Positions 8,724-15,975 of a stretch of 19,251 bases of DNA are shown in pieces (position 1 is the first letter of the stretch; every line of letters begins with the position of its first letter). Below the pieces are notes generated by a model that did no database searches, was not told the origin of the DNA, and saw only the letters and a list, made by a program, of their open reading frames with translations. The translations under genes and the position numbers were made by a program. The DNA comes from Pseudomonadota bacterium (lineage in GTDB: Bacteria > Desulfobacterota > Syntrophobacteria > Syntrophobacterales > Syntrophobacteraceae): positions 1 to 19,251 of the forward strand of contig JAEZHY010000015.1 of the NCBI GenBank assembly GCA_023416335.1. Direction: 5' to 3'.

Positions 8724-9328
8724 TCTTTGTCTTGAGGGTCCCCCGATTTTTGATTTGCGACGCTCGGACATGTCTCCCAGAAGTGCCGGGCATGGGAAGC
8801 CGGTAGACGATATATATCCCCGGCGTTGGCTTTACAGTTGTGCCGGTTCCCAAGGTTCGGGGGCTGTTGCGCGAATGGAGACGGACTTGGTTCCAGCACA
8901 TTTTTCAACGGAGCCCCCAATCCCGTCATCCCGGCATTGCTTTTGAGCCGGGATCCAGGGTTTTTAAAGCTTTGAATTCACAATCAATCCGCCCCCAATA
9001 GCCTGGTTTCCGGTATAAACCCGTCCTGATCGAAGAGACGGGCCGGAATGACGACACCGGTCTCTACGAATCATTCGAGGCTGCCATTCTTTCGGTCTGA
9101 AAAGAAAGCAGCGTTTTCCTACTTGTCTGCTCGGGACGGGATACTTCAGAAACCACTTCGTCGCATCCCTTTCGTTTTTCCTCTTGCGCTTCGCGCCCGG
9201 ATACCGAATCCGGGCCACCCATCTTTTTAGCAATGCCGGAATACAACCCGCCATGCCAATTCTTTTACTCTCTTCTCCCAGAAAGTCATGGTCGGGTTCG
9301 CCATTTCAATAATTGAACAGCATCGACA
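8724..9328. other. Repeat-relic intergenic region after pyrE
   Basis: About 600 bp without a supported gene. It contains a half copy of the GGTTCCCAAGG hairpin (8845-8860), a complete GTCATCCCGGC-type repeat (8925-8960), an inverted fragment of the same repeat (GGCCGGAATGACGAC around 9041-9055) and a 13-bp palindrome TTCAATAATTGAA (9305-9317). Open frames on both strands here overlap the repeats and look like chance. Confidence 0.55.
8925..8960. repeat. Dispersed palindromic repeat (GTCATCCCGGC type), copy 2
   Basis: ATCCCGGC (8928-8935) and GCCGGGAT (8947-8954) form a perfect 8-bp stem around an 11-nt loop, within the frame GTC...CCAGG shared with 1008-1042. Confidence 0.65.
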
Positions 9329-9579
9329 CCCTCACCGGAATTCAAGATTCAGAATTTTTTTTAACCCTGAAGAACCTTGATAGACTTTGATAAAGCATGA
9401 ATAACCTTGAACGGAAGAGATTTGCAGCCCTGATAAACCTTGACGCAGGCCTTACACCGGTTTGACAAAGGTTGAAATGGGTTGAAAAAGCCTGACGCAC
9501 AGGAAGGGATTTCCCGCACTTCGTCCGCATTATTATGTCAAAGAACAACCGGGAAATAGAGATCTTTCCCGGGGCAAAA
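9329..9579. repeat. Tandem duplication, unit 1, with 10-bp phased TGA motifs
   Basis: First copy of a unit of about 255 bp repeated immediately downstream at 9580-9848; both begin ccctc(a/c)ccggaattcaag. Inside, the motif CYTTGA or CCTGA recurs every 10 bp in three blocks: TGA at 9368, 9378, 9388, 9398, 9408; at 9431, 9441; and at 9463, 9473, 9483, 9493. A 10-bp period is one helical turn and is not a multiple of three, so this is not a coding repeat. The unit ends with an inverted repeat CCGGGAAA (9549-9556) and TTTCCCGG (9565-9572). Confidence 0.85.
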
Positions 9580-9848
9580 CCCTCCCCGGAATTCAAGTTC
9601 AGAATTTTTTAACCCTGAAGAACCCTGATAGACTTTGATAAAGCATGAATAACCTTGAACGGAAGAGATTTGCAGCCCTGATAAACCTTGACGCAGGCCT
9701 TACACCGGTTTGACAAAGGTTGAAGCGGGTTGAAAAAGCCTGACGCGCAGGAAGGGATTTCCCGCCGGTTCAGCCTTCGTCCGCATATTGTGTCAAAATA
9801 TTATGTCAAAGAACAACCGGGAAAAAGAGATCTTTCCCGGGGCAAAAA
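9580..9848. repeat. Tandem duplication, unit 2, with 10-bp phased TGA motifs
   Basis: Second copy of the unit at 9329-9579. The eleven motifs keep the same three-block pattern: TGA at 9616, 9626, 9636, 9646, 9656; at 9679, 9689; and at 9711, 9721, 9731, 9741. It differs mainly by small insertions near 9765-9800 (an extra CCGGTTCAG and an extra TGTCAAAAT-like stretch). The terminal inverted repeat CCGGGAAA/TTTCCCGG is kept at 9817-9824 and 9833-9840, although its loop has changed by one base. Confidence 0.85.
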
Positions 9849-9904
9849 TATTCCACCGCTGAATGCTCTGAGCGGGCCGGCAGGCTGTACTACTAATGTC
9901 GTTT

Positions 9905-9929
9905 TCTTGTTTTTTGAACAAGATTTTTT
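9905..9929 (+). terminator. Possible AT-rich intrinsic terminator
   Basis: TCTTGTT (9905-9911) and AACAAGA (9917-9923) form a 7-bp stem followed by six Ts. The stem is AT-rich and no plus-strand gene lies just upstream, so it may be a chance structure or a relic. Confidence 0.3.
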
Positions 9930-10039
9930 ATGCTGCCTGTGTTAACTCGTTTAATATCAAACTACTAGGTACACTTTAAGCCGAGGAGAACTGAACGGAC
10001 TTTCGTGTGTTTCGTACTCGTATCGCTCATCAAAAAAAC

Positions 10040-10130
10040 GATGGGTTGCGCTCCGAGACCGTGTCGTAACCGACCTGGGTTGAGATGGTTTTCATCGACA
10101 AAACGACACGGCCTCTCCGCTCCACCCATC
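10040..10130. repeat. Interrupted inverted repeat, arms 28 bp
   Basis: GATGGGT (10040-10046) pairs with ACCCATC (10124-10130), and GAGACCGTGTCGT (10055-10067) pairs with ACGACACGGCCTC (10103-10115) with one G-T mismatch; 8 bp on each side between these do not pair. The two arms are both 28 bp and the spacer is 35 bp, itself holding a small GATG/CATC hairpin. TTTCGTGnn repeats lie on both sides. It may be a structured dispersed element; no gene reads into it. Confidence 0.55.
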
Positions 10131-10398
10131 CTGATCCCATTGTTTTCTTTCGTGATTTTCGTGCCTTTCGTGGTTGAGAGCCTTTGTCTTTCGTATTTTG
10201 GTTGCGGCTGTGCTGCCCCAAGTATTCCCCGGCCGCCCATTCGTCCGCGCAGCGAAACCGGACGGCATAGCTGGGATCCTTACGCAGTCGCGCACATCGC
10301 GAAGGCCTGTACATATGTTGCCCGGATGCGACGCACTTTCTCCCGGATTTTTCGCCTGGAACCGTCTCGAACCCGGCGGGGACAAAGGACTTTTTCGG

Positions 10399-11130
10399 AC
10401 GTGAACCGTTTACTGCCGCACCCCCAGCGCCCTTTCGACCTCTTCGACAAGCTTTCGGGTTTCTTCCGGGCCCAGAGACGAAACCTTTTCATCCCCGGCG
10501 TCATCCTTCCGGGCCTGAGCTACTCCGGAGAAGAGCTCCAGGATGCGCGCCAGGTTGATCTCCCCGATCCGGATCGTCCCCTCGGCCAGCCCGGTCGCCG
10601 CCGATGCCATGATCCATCCGAGGAGGCCTTTTATGCTCTCTTCCGGCGGTTGCCCGGCAAATCCGGCAATGACCTGCGACAGGTTGCATCTCGACTCATA
10701 AAGCCTGCGCTCCCTGCGAACCGCCCGGTGATAGCCGGCAATCGCCTCATGGCTCAGGCTCATTCCGCGTGCTTTGACCATTTCGGACGCCTCTTTCAAA
10801 GAGAGCGTCCCGGAGTCGAGCCCGTCCACGATTTCATCCTGCAGTTCTGCCGGAAGAGTCAGAAAACTGAACCTCGGCTTCTTTTGCGCTGAGAGAAGTA
10901 ATTCGCGATGATTCATTTCCGTTACTCCCTGTTAATGTCACGCGAAGACGCGAAGGCCGCCAAGATGAATACCGGAAGGCACGTCCCCCCGTTTCCTTGC
11001 GCCTATGCTTCACTTGCGAGAGCCATAGCATGCGGTTGTTTCAAGTAGGGAAAAAGTAGTTGGGCGTGATCTAATTAAAATCAGGATGGGATCATGCCTG
11101 GAGACTGGGTAAGGTGAGGATATAGGAGAG
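10399..11130. repeat. Large direct repeat, copy A (contains the 168-aa gene)
   Basis: About 730 bp closely similar to 12733-13463 in the same orientation. Similarity begins within 10 bp of the gene's stop codon and runs about 210 bp past its start, through CACGCGAAGACGCGAAGGCC, CTATGCTTCACTT and AAGTAGGGAAAAAGTAGTT, ending near GTGAGGATATAGGAG. No terminal inverted repeats or target-site duplication were recognised. Confidence 0.85.
10410..10916 (-). CDS. 168-aa protein, Mu gp27/DUF3486-like, copy A
   Basis: I recognise only a resemblance. Residues 16-62 (FSFLTLPAELQDEIVDGL, then LSLKEASEMV and SLSHEAIAGYHRAV) follow the LP-x-E, helix, dG-x-lsl, helix, vS-x-s-a-l-xRY pattern of the DUF3486/Mu gp27 family, a phage helix-turn-helix protein thought to act in packaging. 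The rest is helical, with a charged C-terminus. The ATG at 10914-10916 has GGGAG 8 nt upstream. A second gene at 12743-13249 is 160/168 identical, with the differences being substitutions only, so both copies appear intact and selected. No other phage gene adjoins, which argues for a domesticated or self-spreading unit instead of a prophage. Confidence 0.75.
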   Translation of the reverse strand: MNHRELLLSAQKKPRFSFLTLPAELQDEIVDGLDSGTLSLKEASEMVKARGMSLSHEAIAGYHRAVRRERRLYESRCNLSQVIAGFAGQPPEESIKGLLGWIMASAATGLAEGTIRIGEINLARILELFSGVAQARKDDAGDEKVSSLGPEETRKLVEEVERALGVRQ

Positions 11131-11938
11131 GTATCTGGAGTTCTTCCTTTTCATCTAAACCGTAATCAGCAGCCCGCCGGAATCCGCGCGGTTGCCATTT
11201 TATGAGCTATTGCAGACAAGCGAAAATGGCAAGCTGGTTGAGTACGCTGGCGCAATATTGTACCTTACATAACCTTTTTGAAGCTGACTTTCCAGCCTCT
11301 ATTAACATCCCTTACTTTCTAATTTATTCCGATGTTTTCCTACGTCGCCGCCCATACCAAAGTCGATTTCTAAATTATGATTCCTCTTAGCCGCGTATGC
11401 CGAATACTGCTCTAAAGGAAATCTCTGAAGTAAACCATCGAACGTCGAAAGATGACCCTTGTTCTCAATTGCCGTTGAGAGAATTAGTATGTCATTAGTT
11501 GAATTACAAAAAGACTCTTTTGTTTAATGGATCATTGTGAAGTCATATAGTAGTCCAAATGCTAAATCGATAGTGCTAATGGTGAGTGGATAACATCGTA
11601 CATCATTGTCAATTAAGTAAAAGAGGCTGTTTTTAAGGGTTTTTTGCGTTTTCTTATCTAAATGTTGTATTGATTGAAAGATAAGTTTATGGAGTTTGTC
11701 ATTGATCACATGAGCTAAGGCTTTACTGCCATATTCTGTGAAGTTACCTTTACTGGTATCGGGGACATATGGTCAAAACAGGCCGCAATGAACAAAAAAG
11801 CATGGTTCATAATAAGCGGACGCGGTTCCTCTTCCGGTTGAGCGGGCTTTGTATCGATAATTGACGTAGAGGTCTGCCTGGGAGTATAGGTGGACTCACG
11901 AAATTCTAGCTCAAAAAGGATATCGCATGGAGGCTTGA
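11131..11938. other. AT-rich gene-free stretch between the two repeat units
   Basis: About 800 bp, clearly more AT-rich than the flanking core. A 61-codon GTG-started frame on the minus strand (11524-11709) and a 31-codon plus frame from 11770 are the only visible short frames; neither has a ribosome binding site or a recognisable family, so I leave them uncalled. Likely acquired or decayed DNA; no IS or integrase remnant was recognised. Confidence 0.5.
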
Positions 11939-12532
11939 ATGGGCAAATGGGTTCGGGTGAGAATATTAGTCGGAGTCATTATGAGAGCTACACTTTTGCT
12001 GTTTTTCGCTTTCATTTTTTTACGTTCAAGTGCCCTTGCGACTAAAGCCAAATTGCCTCCGATCACGGAAGAAACAGTCTCTGGTACGTGGGAAGCAGTG
12101 TCCACTGACCTATTTGCTGATTTCTACGTGATTAAGATCTCCAGAGATGGTACATCAATGCTGGCTTGGGGAAGATATCCTAACTCCAGCCTTGTCTGTA
12201 TTCTCCAGTCCCTTGAGGTGAAAAACGGTATGGTGAAATTCATTTTCAAAGAATCACCATTCAAACCGTCCACCTACATTGATAACGGGATTCCACATAA
12301 AAGGACAGGTATCGTTAGAGTTGAGGGTGAAGGTGTTGCTGGGAAAGGCCTGGGAGCTTTTGAGGAAAATGGCGTACTGGATGTGAAATTGATTCTGGAA
12401 CCAGACTCACCGATACAGTCTGTCACAAAACTTAAATTCACGAAAGGCGAGCCTTCCCTCATGGAAGCACTTGAAGAAGTCTCGAAAGCTGCTTACCAGG
12501 CACTCAAAACCGAACAAAGCCAGGGGAAATAG
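11939..12532 (+). CDS. Exported protein of unknown function
   Basis: Not a family I recognise. The chosen start ATG at 11939 has GGAGG 5 nt upstream and gives 197 aa; an internal ATG at 11981 (with CGGAG 5 nt upstream) would give 183 aa and a more usual signal-peptide length. From that Met, RATLLLFFAFIFLRSSALA is a basic, then hydrophobic segment ending in an ALA signal-peptidase-like site, so the mature protein should be periplasmic or secreted. The mature part looks like a beta-rich small-domain fold: SGTWEAVSTDLFADFYVIKISRDG and ILQSLEVKNGMVKFIF suggest a strand-rich barrel similar in style to lipocalin or META-like domains, but this is only an impression. It sits alone between the two 730-bp direct repeats, in AT-rich DNA. 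Confidence 0.7.
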   Translation: MGKWVRVRILVGVIMRATLLLFFAFIFLRSSALATKAKLPPITEETVSGTWEAVSTDLFADFYVIKISRDGTSMLAWGRYPNSSLVCILQSLEVKNGMVKFIFKESPFKPSTYIDNGIPHKRTGIVRVEGEGVAGKGLGAFEENGVLDVKLILEPDSPIQSVTKLKFTKGEPSLMEALEEVSKAAYQALKTEQSQGK

Positions 12533-12732
12533 ATAATAACACCATCAGTGTGTCTCCACCTCCTGACAGCTTGCCACTATGTTGAGTTATTCCGAAGTCA
12601 TAAAAGGACAACTATGTGCCTGAAGGGCTTCGCGGGTGAACGTAGCCGACGGCCGTGACCGTTCCTGAATCTTTGCGCCGGAGATCGCCCCAAAACCCGC
12701 GTAGTTGATGGGGAGAGAGAATTCCTTCGGAT

Positions 12733-13463
12733 CGTGGACCGTTTACTGCCGCACCCCCAGTGCCCTTTCGACCTCTTCGACAAGCTTTCGGGTTTCTTCC
12801 GGGCCCAGAGACGAAACCTTTTCATCCGCGGCGTCATCCTTACGGGCTTGGGTTACTCCCGAGAAGAGCCCCAGGATGCGTGCCAGGTTGATCTCCCCTA
12901 TCCGTATCGTCCCCTCGGCCAGCCCGGTCGCCGCCGATGCCATGATCCATCCGAGGAGGCCTTTTATGCTCTCTTCCGGCGGCTGCCCGGCAAACCCGGC
13001 AATGACCTGCGACAGGTTGCATCTCGACTCATAAAGCCTGCGTTCCCTGCGAACCGCCCGGTGATAGCCGGCAATCGCTTCGTGGCTCAGACTCTTTCCG
13101 TGTGCCTTGACCATTTCGGACGCCTCTCTCAAAGAGAGCATCCCGGAGTCGAGCCCATCCACGATTTCATCCTGCAGCTCCGCCGGAAGCGCGAGAAAAC
13201 TAAACCTCGGCTTCTTTTGCGCTGAGAGAAGCAATTCCCGATGATTCATTTCCGTAACTCCCTGTTGTTGTCACGCGAAGACGCGAAGGCCGCGAAGATG
13301 AAATGCTGGAGCGAGACGGCCTCCGTTTCCCCGCTCCTATGCTTCACTTACGGGAGCCATAACATACGGTCGTATCAAGTAGGGAAAAAGTAGTTGGGCG
13401 TGATCGAATTAAAATCAGGAATGGGATTCATGCCTGGAATTGAGTGAGGTGGGGGTATGAGAG
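12733..13463. repeat. Large direct repeat, copy B (contains the 168-aa gene)
   Basis: Second copy of the unit at 10399-11130, same orientation. The flank upstream of the gene keeps TCACGCGAAGACGCGAAGGC, CCTATGCTTCACTTACG and AGTAGGGAAAAAGTAGTTGG. Small indels distinguish the flanks (for example AGGAATGGGATTCATGCC here against AGGATGGGATCATGCC in copy A). Confidence 0.85.
12743..13249 (-). CDS. 168-aa protein, Mu gp27/DUF3486-like, copy B
   Basis: Paralogue of the gene at 10410-10916, with 8 substitutions in 168 residues and no indel. The same GGGAG-type ribosome binding site and the same 210-bp upstream flank precede it, so the two copies probably share regulatory signals. As for copy A, the N-terminal LP-x-E and SLSHEAIAGYHR pattern suggests a DUF3486/Mu gp27-like helix-turn-helix domain; the rest (YESRCNLSQVIAGFAGQPPEES, then LLGWIMASAATGLAEGTIRIG) is helical and unassigned. 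Confidence 0.75.
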   Translation of the reverse strand: MNHRELLLSAQKKPRFSFLALPAELQDEIVDGLDSGMLSLREASEMVKAHGKSLSHEAIAGYHRAVRRERRLYESRCNLSQVIAGFAGQPPEESIKGLLGWIMASAATGLAEGTIRIGEINLARILGLFSGVTQARKDDAADEKVSSLGPEETRKLVEEVERALGVRQ

Positions 13464-13842
13464 CCGAACGTTGATTTGTTGAGTTTCCAATTTGCCGGGA
13501 GGCTATTCCATGGTTGAAACCATCGGGGAGATTTCCGGCTTGGTGTGGATCAGAAAGCACACCAGCTTTGCCCATTGGGTATTCCAGGACTTGCGATCAG
13601 GTGGAAGCTTTAGGAGGGGCTGATCCAGCGCCATGTCAGGCAAACGAAAATAGGGCAAAAATGGGGTCATCGAGTTCATGATTCCGGACACTTATCGATA
13701 CAGGCATATGACTTTCATTTATAAAATCGGAAATTTGGCTTGGTCAGACCCCGTTCATGTGCCGTTCATGTTTTCTGATGTTTCGTGAGATTATGCCGAA
13801 GTGCCTTCTCCAGTTCGGACTGGTGCTCGCATGATTAATTAT
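13250..13842. other. Intergenic region, upstream flank of copy B then unexplained DNA
   Basis: The first 210 bp are the conserved upstream flank of repeat copy B. The remaining 380 bp hold only overlapping short minus-strand frames (13375-13575, 13503-13691) with no ribosome binding site or recognised family. The change to AT-rich DNA begins around 13700. Confidence 0.5.
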
Positions 13843-14484
13843 TTATTTTTTTGCAGCAATAATATTCATCCAATGATTATTCCTGATCGGTTCCAAATGG
13901 AAGGATTTATCTTGAATTATATATCCGACTCTGACCAACTCTCCAATAATTTCCTCCTCGGTCCAATGCTTTCTATATCTTAGGACGGTTCTGCCCCTAA
14001 AATTTTTCTCAGAAAATCCCTCCCGTGGTTCCTCGGATACAGTCGTTGCCAGGAATAGTGCCCCATTAGGGACAAGCATATTAAATGCTTTTTCAAGAAA
14101 CCTAATCGCCTCACTCTTAGGAAATAAATGAATAATAGCTCTTGCAATGATTCCCTCAAAACTGCTGTCACTGAATCTGATATCGAGAAAATTCCCTTGA
14201 ATAAGGACCGCCTTGGGACATATTTCATGTGCAACTTCGATCATTTTGGCTGATATGTCTACACCAATTGTGAATAGTCCCAATTCGACGAATTTCTGGA
14301 GATTAGCACCAGATCCAATACCAATATCCAATAGTCTCATTGGAATGGAAAAATTATCACACAAGTATGTTTTAAATGGGGCTAATACTGCCTCGTCAAT
14401 ATCAAGATAAACGCTGATAGCTTCCTTATATGCTTCAGCAAGATTATCATATGCCCTTTCATTAACAGCCAAGTAATTATCCAT
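13843..14484 (-). CDS. Class I SAM-dependent methyltransferase
   Basis: A 213-aa small-molecule or protein type Rossmann methyltransferase. Motif I LLDIGIGSG (residues 51-59) binds SAM, Asp76 in IGVDIS ends strand 2 and should hold the ribose, and QGNFLDIRFSDSSFEGIIA (about 96-114) covers motifs II and III. LVPNGALFLATTVSE and the C-terminal RVGYIIQDKSFH with ...NIIAAKK are usual for UbiE/COQ5-like class I enzymes. No DNA-methylase catalytic motif (DPPY, NPPY or PCQ) is present, so this is not a restriction-system methylase. It follows the membrane-protein gene by 54 bp on the same strand, probably as its operon partner. Its DNA is markedly AT-rich relative to the core genes, suggesting transfer. 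Substrate unknown. Confidence 0.85.
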   Translation of the reverse strand: MDNYLAVNERAYDNLAEAYKEAISVYLDIDEAVLAPFKTYLCDNFSIPMRLLDIGIGSGANLQKFVELGLFTIGVDISAKMIEVAHEICPKAVLIQGNFLDIRFSDSSFEGIIARAIIHLFPKSEAIRFLEKAFNMLVPNGALFLATTVSEEPREGFSEKNFRGRTVLRYRKHWTEEEIIGELVRVGYIIQDKSFHLEPIRNNHWMNIIAAKK

Positions 14485-14538
14485 TATTGCGATCCGACCA
14501 TCTTGTTATATATTTAAACGCTTCAATTGACATTACTG

Positions 14539-15264
14539 CTAAAGGCTCGGAATAGATGCGACTGATGCTCTCTCTTCCGAAACAACCTTTTTCAACATTC
14601 CGAATTGGATCTTCAATAGACTTATTTCCAGGTCATCGATTTCCTTTAGTAATGTAGGAATATACGCGATCAACATAAGGCACTGTACGACGGCAAGCAA
14701 AGGGATAATTTTAAGCCATATCAATGGCTCAGTTCGGAGAAGGTCTGTGGGCACTAAATTCAATGATATCAGGCAAAGCACATACCCTACCAGCGGAGCA
14801 ATGAGTCCATTCTCCATTCTTACATAATAATAAGAATAGCGACTTGTGATTTCTTCTGAAATCCGCTCAAGATTCAGTTTTGCACTCCCTGACAAATTAT
14901 TATCAAACACAAGATTAGTGTATTCAACATCAAATGATTTAACTAGCACTAATATTGATTGACACTTATCGTCATGAAGGTTAATCTTACAGTCATTGCA
15001 AATCTCTCTAAGGACTTTCAAAACCTTGCGTTCTCCAAATCCAAATAGTCGGTACTGTCGAAATGGAGAGAATAGTGTAATGCATATTTGATGGATGTAA
15101 ATTGTTATAGGCAGAGCAAATACTATAGTAGATATGAAAACTATGGTTATTTTATGAAAATTCAGGCTGGCAACGAACTCTGATCGGAGGTGGGGAAATA
15201 AAAAAAGCACTGCCCATAGCAACGCACTTATACCTGAAAACTCAAAACGCAAAAATCTTTTCAT
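14539..15264 (-). CDS. Integral membrane protein of unknown function
   Basis: A 241-aa protein with four predicted membrane segments arranged 2+2: about residues 8-24 (FSGISALLWAVLFLF), 38-62 (KITIVFISTIVFALPITIY), 154-171 (LIAPLVGYVLCLISL) and 181-203 (LIWLKIIPLLAVVQCLMLI). A soluble middle of about 90 residues (64-153) and a charged C-terminal tail (ERASVASIPSL) would lie on one side, probably the cytoplasm. I do not recognise the family. It is the first gene of a probable two-gene operon with the methyltransferase downstream. Its composition is AT-rich. Such 2+2 membrane proteins occur in defence loci as membrane-acting effectors, but nothing in this sequence proves that role. Confidence 0.75.
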   Translation of the reverse strand: MKRFLRFEFSGISALLWAVLFLFPHLRSEFVASLNFHKITIVFISTIVFALPITIYIHQICITLFSPFRQYRLFGFGERKVLKVLREICNDCKINLHDDKCQSILVLVKSFDVEYTNLVFDNNLSGSAKLNLERISEEITSRYSYYYVRMENGLIAPLVGYVLCLISLNLVPTDLLRTEPLIWLKIIPLLAVVQCLMLIAYIPTLLKEIDDLEISLLKIQFGMLKKVVSEERASVASIPSL

Positions 15265-15975
15265 GATCGACGATCTCCCTATCCTTTTGTCTACTTAGAA
15301 AGATAGCGGCCAAAATTTGAAAGAATGGCCCCAAAGCATCGGCCTTGTTTTAGGATGGAGTTTGGTCTCACCGATCGATTTCCGAACTTGATCCATTCAA
15401 GCCAACTTTACATATCACACGAATAGTCCTATTCGAAATGCAATTCTTATTTTTGTCGGTAACCTGCCCAACAAAGTCCAGCCTTAATCGAAATCGTCGA
15501 AGACAGCCACGGTTTGAGGACGCAACATCAGGATCAGCCAGTTCCCTGCAACCTGACTAATTCTTGCCTACTTTTCAGTTGCGCAGGATCGTCCAATCCA
15601 GAATACTAACACAGGATTGATTTAAATGGGGAATCCAAAGAGGAGGCTTCTGTAACAACTGATTATCTTGTGGATGCCCCCAACCCTTATACTTTGCGGC
15701 TTAACAGTTTCGGGAATCAAATCACACGGAATCGGTGGTCGCAATCATCGAAAAATGCATCTGAGTTGAAATGTTTTCCCATTTGTCATGTTCATGTGTC
15801 GTGATATGTTAGATATGCAAAACATGATTTAGATGAGAGCAACCCATGATTAGAAGGGGGTATGCCTTCCCTGAAACTGATTCTGGTGGTGATCGATCTA
15901 CCCTATAAATCGAGCTAGGCATTCAAGACACTGTGCGGGAGGAGAAGAAAGCATCCAATTAAAAGGAGGAGGATC
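15265..15975. other. Divergent intergenic region, 711 bp
   Basis: It lies between divergently transcribed genes (membrane protein on minus, TIR on plus). No open frame with a ribosome binding site, no transposase remnant and no RNA gene was recognised. The right end holds the candidate TIR promoter and ribosome binding site. The unusual length for a divergent promoter region leaves room for an unrecognised small RNA or a decayed gene. Confidence 0.5.
15783..15810 (+). promoter_or_regulatory. Candidate sigma70-type promoter for the TIR-Nmad2 operon
   Basis: TTGTCA (15783-15788), 16-bp spacer, TATGTT (15805-15810). This would leave a leader of about 160 nt before the TIR start. Other AT-rich matches nearby are possible, so this is only a best guess. 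Confidence 0.35.

Larger units (their letters stand above)
9849..10409. other. Gene-free region with TTTCGTGnn repeats and an inverted repeat
   Basis: About 560 bp. Besides the terminator-like hairpin at 9905-9929 and the inverted repeat at 10040-10130, there are 9-bp direct repeats of TTTCGTGnn type: two at 10000-10017 and three at 10147-10173. Repeats of this TTTCGTG/CACGAAA kind recur in intergenic DNA of many genomes. The long plus frame 10005-10892 is mostly antisense to the 168-aa gene and is rejected. Confidence 0.5.

Noticed and set aside
9329..9848. Possible CRISPR array
   Set aside because: The repeats are 10-bp motifs inside a 255-bp tandem unit; there are no equal-length repeats separated by unique spacers, and no cas gene is nearby.
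10005..10892. 295-codon plus-strand open frame
   Set aside because: It runs antisense through almost all of the 168-aa gene and a similar antisense frame exists over copy B; no ribosome binding site or family. It is a product of high GC in the opposite strand.
11524..11709. 61-codon minus-strand frame in AT-rich DNA
   Set aside because: Only a GTG start without a Shine-Dalgarno site, in DNA where AT-rich frames are easily open on chance.
13503..13691. Short minus-strand frame with a plausible-looking protein segment (ALDQPLLKLPPDRKSW)
   Set aside because: No ribosome binding site and no family recognised; might be a decayed gene fragment, but I cannot support it.
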